From: an uncultured Photobacterium sp.
GTDB taxonomy: Bacteria; Pseudomonadota; Gammaproteobacteria; Enterobacterales; Vibrionaceae
Length of the DNA: 64,000 nucleotides
NCBI RefSeq assembly: GCF_947039875.1
Contig: NZ_CAMRAN010000001.1
Span: 62,001 to 126,000 of the forward strand
Direction of reading: 5' to 3'
Below, in pieces: positions 61,594 to 64,000 of the stretch; position 1 is the first letter of the stretch; every line of letters begins with the position of its first letter. The translations under genes were made by a program, and so were the position numbers. Under the pieces are notes generated by a model. The model was given only the letters and a program-made list of their open reading frames with translations. It had not been told where the DNA came from and ran no database searches.

Positions 61594-62601
61594 TTATTGC
61601 CATTTACGGTGGTATGCACCTAATGTTGTTTGTTTGCCTTCTGACAGATTACCTAAACATGCATTCCATGCTGGATTAACACTGTAACCTTCAGGATTAG
61701 CCAAATAGTGATCAATCGCCGCGCGCCAAGTTCTAGTCACTTGTTCAACATACGCGGGGCTACGTTGGCGACCTTCAATTTTGACTGAGGCGATATTGGC
61801 TTTAAATAGTTCAGGTAAAATATCAAGCGTGTTAAGACTAGTTGGTTCTTCAAGCGCATGATAACGCTTTTGTTCACCATCGATATTAATATCAAAACGG
61901 CCTTTACAGAGCGTCGGATAACCGGCGTTTTCGCCTTGAGTATAGCGATCAATTAATATTTCATTTAAGCGCGATTCTAACCCTTGTGGCGTTTCTTGCC
62001 AGCGTACATACTTTGCGGGTGAACAAGCCCCAACAGTATTTGGCGATTCACCTGTCATGTATGAGGATAAATAACAGCGGCCTTCTGACATAATACATAA
62101 GCTACCAAACGCAAACACTTCTAACTGCATGTCGGTATTACGCGCTAATTGTTTTACCTGATGCATGGACAATACTCGCGGTAACACCACGCGTTTAATA
62201 TTGAAATTCTGTTTATAGTAATCAATCGCGGCAGTGTTAGTCGCTGATGCTTGAACAGAGAGGTGTAATTCTAAATCAGGGTAAGTTGTTGCGGCATATT
62301 CAAGTACGCCAATGTCAGCCACAATCAGCGCATCAACACCCATTGCCGCCGCATTATCAACCGCTTTTGCCCAACGATTAAAGCCATCAGGATGAGCAAA
62401 GGTATTTAAAGCAACATGCAATTTACGATCATGATCTTTAACATACTGCACTGCTTTTTCTAGTTTGCGCTCAGTGAAGTTTAAACCAGCAAAGTGGCGG
62501 GCGTTAGTATCGTCTTTAAAACCGATATAAACCGCATCCGCACCATTATCAATGGCGGTTTTTAATGCTGGAAGATTACCAGCAGGGCAAAGAAGCTCCA
62601 T
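61594..62601 (-). CDS. ubiU: UbiU, O2-independent ubiquinone hydroxylation protein
   Basis: The 335-residue protein (E. coli 331) is the partner of UbiV. It begins MELLCPAGNLPALKTAIDNG. The four iron-sulfur cysteines keep the UbiU spacing: C-x6-C in CIMSEGRC, 16 residues to the next in NTVGAC, and a fourth in TLCKGRF. Upstream there is a good FNR-box match. The third anaerobic factor, ubiT, usually next to ubiU, is not in view. Confidence 0.96.
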   Translation of the reverse strand: MELLCPAGNLPALKTAIDNGADAVYIGFKDDTNARHFAGLNFTERKLEKAVQYVKDHDRKLHVALNTFAHPDGFNRWAKAVDNAAAMGVDALIVADIGVLEYAATTYPDLELHLSVQASATNTAAIDYYKQNFNIKRVVLPRVLSMHQVKQLARNTDMQLEVFAFGSLCIMSEGRCYLSSYMTGESPNTVGACSPAKYVRWQETPQGLESRLNEILIDRYTQGENAGYPTLCKGRFDINIDGEQKRYHALEEPTSLNTLDILPELFKANIASVKIEGRQRSPAYVEQVTRTWRAAIDHYLANPEGYSVNPAWNACLGNLSEGKQTTLGAYHRKWQ

Positions 62602-62690
62602 GTTATTTAATTATCCAATCTTTGCGTAAAAACAATAGCTTCATAGTAGAAGTGTTTAGGAATTCGAATCTTGATGCGAGGCAGGTTTTG

Positions 62691-62704
62691 TTGATATTAA
62701 ACAA
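62691..62704 (-). promoter_or_regulatory. Likely FNR-binding site upstream of ubiUV
   Basis: TTGATATTAAACAA matches the FNR consensus TTGAT-N4-ATCAA at nine of ten positions. Its centre is about 97 bases before the ubiU ATG, which leaves room for a class II promoter and a short leader. Confidence 0.6.
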
Positions 62705-62742
62705 TAAAATTGTTACTAAATAATAGTGTTTTTAGACTTATA

Positions 62743-64000
62743 TCAACCGTTGAGATAAATTTTTTCTTTTAATAATAAGCTTTCTAATTCTTGTTTTGGC
62801 ATTGGGCGATGGAAATGAAACCCTTGAATATAATCACAATTGAGGTTTGAAAGTAAGGTGGCTTGTTGATGGGTCTCAATGCCTTCAGCGACAACACTCA
62901 TATTAAGTGATTTACCGATATTAATGATATTTTCAATCAGAATAATTTGTTTAGGAATGGTGTCGATATCTTTAATAAACGCGCGATCAATTTTAAGTTC
63001 ATCAAGGGGAAAGCGCGCTAAATAAGATAATGATGAATAGCCAGTACCAAAATCATCAATAGATAATGCAAACCCTTGTTGTTTAATCGCATTAAGCATT
63101 TGGATGGTATGTTCACCATCACTCATGACAGTACTTTCGGTGAGCTCAAAGGTAAAATCGTCAGCATTGATTCCAGTTGATTGGCGTAATTTATCAACAA
63201 AACTAATGAGATTTGGATTCTCAAACTGTTGTGATGATAGATTTATCGCGACACGACCTCTGAGTAACTGCTGTTTTTTCCAGTGATTAACAGTAGTAAA
63301 TACTTCTCGCATAACAACACGACCAAGTTGTTCGATCAATCCTGCCCGTTCAGCAATGGGAATAAATTGTGCCGGGCTAATATAACCTTCAACGGGGTGT
63401 TTCCAGCGTACTAATGCTTCCGCACCGTCAATCTCAAAGTTTTTGGTATTGACTTTAGGTTGGTACCATACCTCTAAAGAATTGTTTTGCAATGCTTTTT
63501 GAAGTTCTATTTCAAGCCATAAGCGCATTCTTACTTCTTTACTCATTACCTCACTAAAAATGACGAGTCGATTACGACCACGATTTTTTGCTTCATACAT
63601 GGCGGTATCAGCATTTTGTAACATCATTCGAGCATCGTGACCATTGCCTGGTGATTTGACCATGCCTATTGAGCAAGAAAGGTGCTTACTGAAATAACGT
63701 AGATCAAACGGTAAATTAATCAGTGCGATAATCTGCTCAGCGATTATTTCGCCACTGTTTTCATGTTCTGGGTTGGTTAATATAACCGCAAACTCATCGC
63801 CACTTAGATGACCAATAATCGAATCTTTAGGTAAGCGTTGTTGTAACCGTTGGGCTATTTCTTGTAATACTTTGTCACCAATATGATGGCCTAATGAATC
63901 ATTAATATTTTTAAAGTTATCAATGTCGATATAGAGCATGAATAGCGGTGTATTGGCTTTCATTAATTGATCCAGTTGGCGGCTAAAACCATAGCGGTTA
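62743..64000 (-). CDS. rocS: GGDEF-EAL protein, RocS-like, 3' part
   Basis: The frame stays open to the window edge (NRYGFSRQLDQL precedes the ATG at 63963), so only the last 418 residues are seen. The GGDEF domain lacks the first glycine of the motif (HLSGDEFAVIL) and the RxxD inhibition site. The EAL domain is complete: EALVRWKHP, NLSSQQFE, FELTES, DDFGTGYSSL, LKIDRAF and AEGIET. It should hydrolyse c-di-GMP, while cyclase activity is doubtful. The position next to ubiUV is where I recall rocS in V. cholerae; the symbol is tentative because the N-terminus is missing. Confidence 0.7.
   Translation of the reverse strand, partial: NRYGFSRQLDQLMKANTPLFMLYIDIDNFKNINDSLGHHIGDKVLQEIAQRLQQRLPKDSIIGHLSGDEFAVILTNPEHENSGEIIAEQIIALINLPFDLRYFSKHLSCSIGMVKSPGNGHDARMMLQNADTAMYEAKNRGRNRLVIFSEVMSKEVRMRLWLEIELQKALQNNSLEVWYQPKVNTKNFEIDGAEALVRWKHPVEGYISPAQFIPIAERAGLIEQLGRVVMREVFTTVNHWKKQQLLRGRVAINLSSQQFENPNLISFVDKLRQSTGINADDFTFELTESTVMSDGEHTIQMLNAIKQQGFALSIDDFGTGYSSLSYLARFPLDELKIDRAFIKDIDTIPKQIILIENIINIGKSLNMSVVAEGIETHQQATLLSNLNCDYIQGFHFHRPMPKQELESLLLKEKIYLNG

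Overview
The window is a 64 kb, roughly 40% GC piece of gammaproteobacterial chromosome. Gene content and order point to the Vibrionaceae. A VpsR-type regulator follows lysS, an OmpU-type porin lies between dacB and greA, an NptA-type Na+/phosphate transporter precedes nhaA-nhaR, and a RocS-like GGDEF-EAL protein follows ubiUV. Several of these are hallmarks of Vibrio and Photobacterium; Photobacterium is a reasonable guess but the sequence alone does not prove it. Nearly all genes are core housekeeping genes. I see no phage, transposase, integron, CRISPR or other island.

Layout. 1-6000: end of an AGCS symporter, yaaA, then srmB and trmN6 on the minus strand, brnQ, fldB. 6200-12700: xerD-dsbC-recJ-prfB-lysS, with the programmed +1 frameshift of prfB intact. 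12900-21600: vpsR-like gene, mutH, a 717-base gene-free stretch, rppH-ptsP-TSUP transporter-thyA (lgt, usually between ptsP and thyA, is absent) and nptA. 21600-25700: nhaA with a structured leader, a small secreted protein, nhaR, a DUF502 membrane protein with a coding microsatellite, and rpsT. 25800-34100: murJ, ribF-ileS-lspA, a second complete lspA in tandem, fkpB-ispH. 34200-40000: dapB and carAB. 40000-47000: dacB, porin, greA, yhbY, rlmE-ftsH. 47000-59700: folP, glmM, secG, tRNA-Leu(GAG), tRNA-fMet, rimP-nusA-infB-rbfA-truB-rpsO-pnp. 59700-64000: nlpI, a 7-bp tandem repeat, ubiUV, and the 3' part of a GGDEF-EAL gene running off the end.

Functional themes. The largest block serves translation and RNA metabolism: initiator tRNA, RimP, IF2, RbfA, TruB, S15, PNPase, NusA, S20, IleRS, LysRS, RF2, SrmB, RlmE, YhbY and TrmN6. 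Envelope biogenesis is the second theme (MurJ, GlmM, PBP4, two LspA, SecG, FtsH, NlpI, porin, DsbC). Two proteins linked to cyclic di-GMP lie near opposite ends: a VpsR-like regulator that has lost the sigma-54 loop, and a GGDEF-EAL enzyme with an intact EAL half.

Most interesting observations: the tandem lspA pair together with the missing lgt; the stripped AAA+ domain of the VpsR homologue; a cluster of five one-mismatch DnaA-box-like 9-mers in the mutH-rppH gap; a likely FNR site in front of the oxygen-independent ubiquinone genes ubiUV; stem-loop leaders before nhaA, greA and pnp; and two short tandem repeats that could vary between strains. No clearly new multi-gene system is visible.
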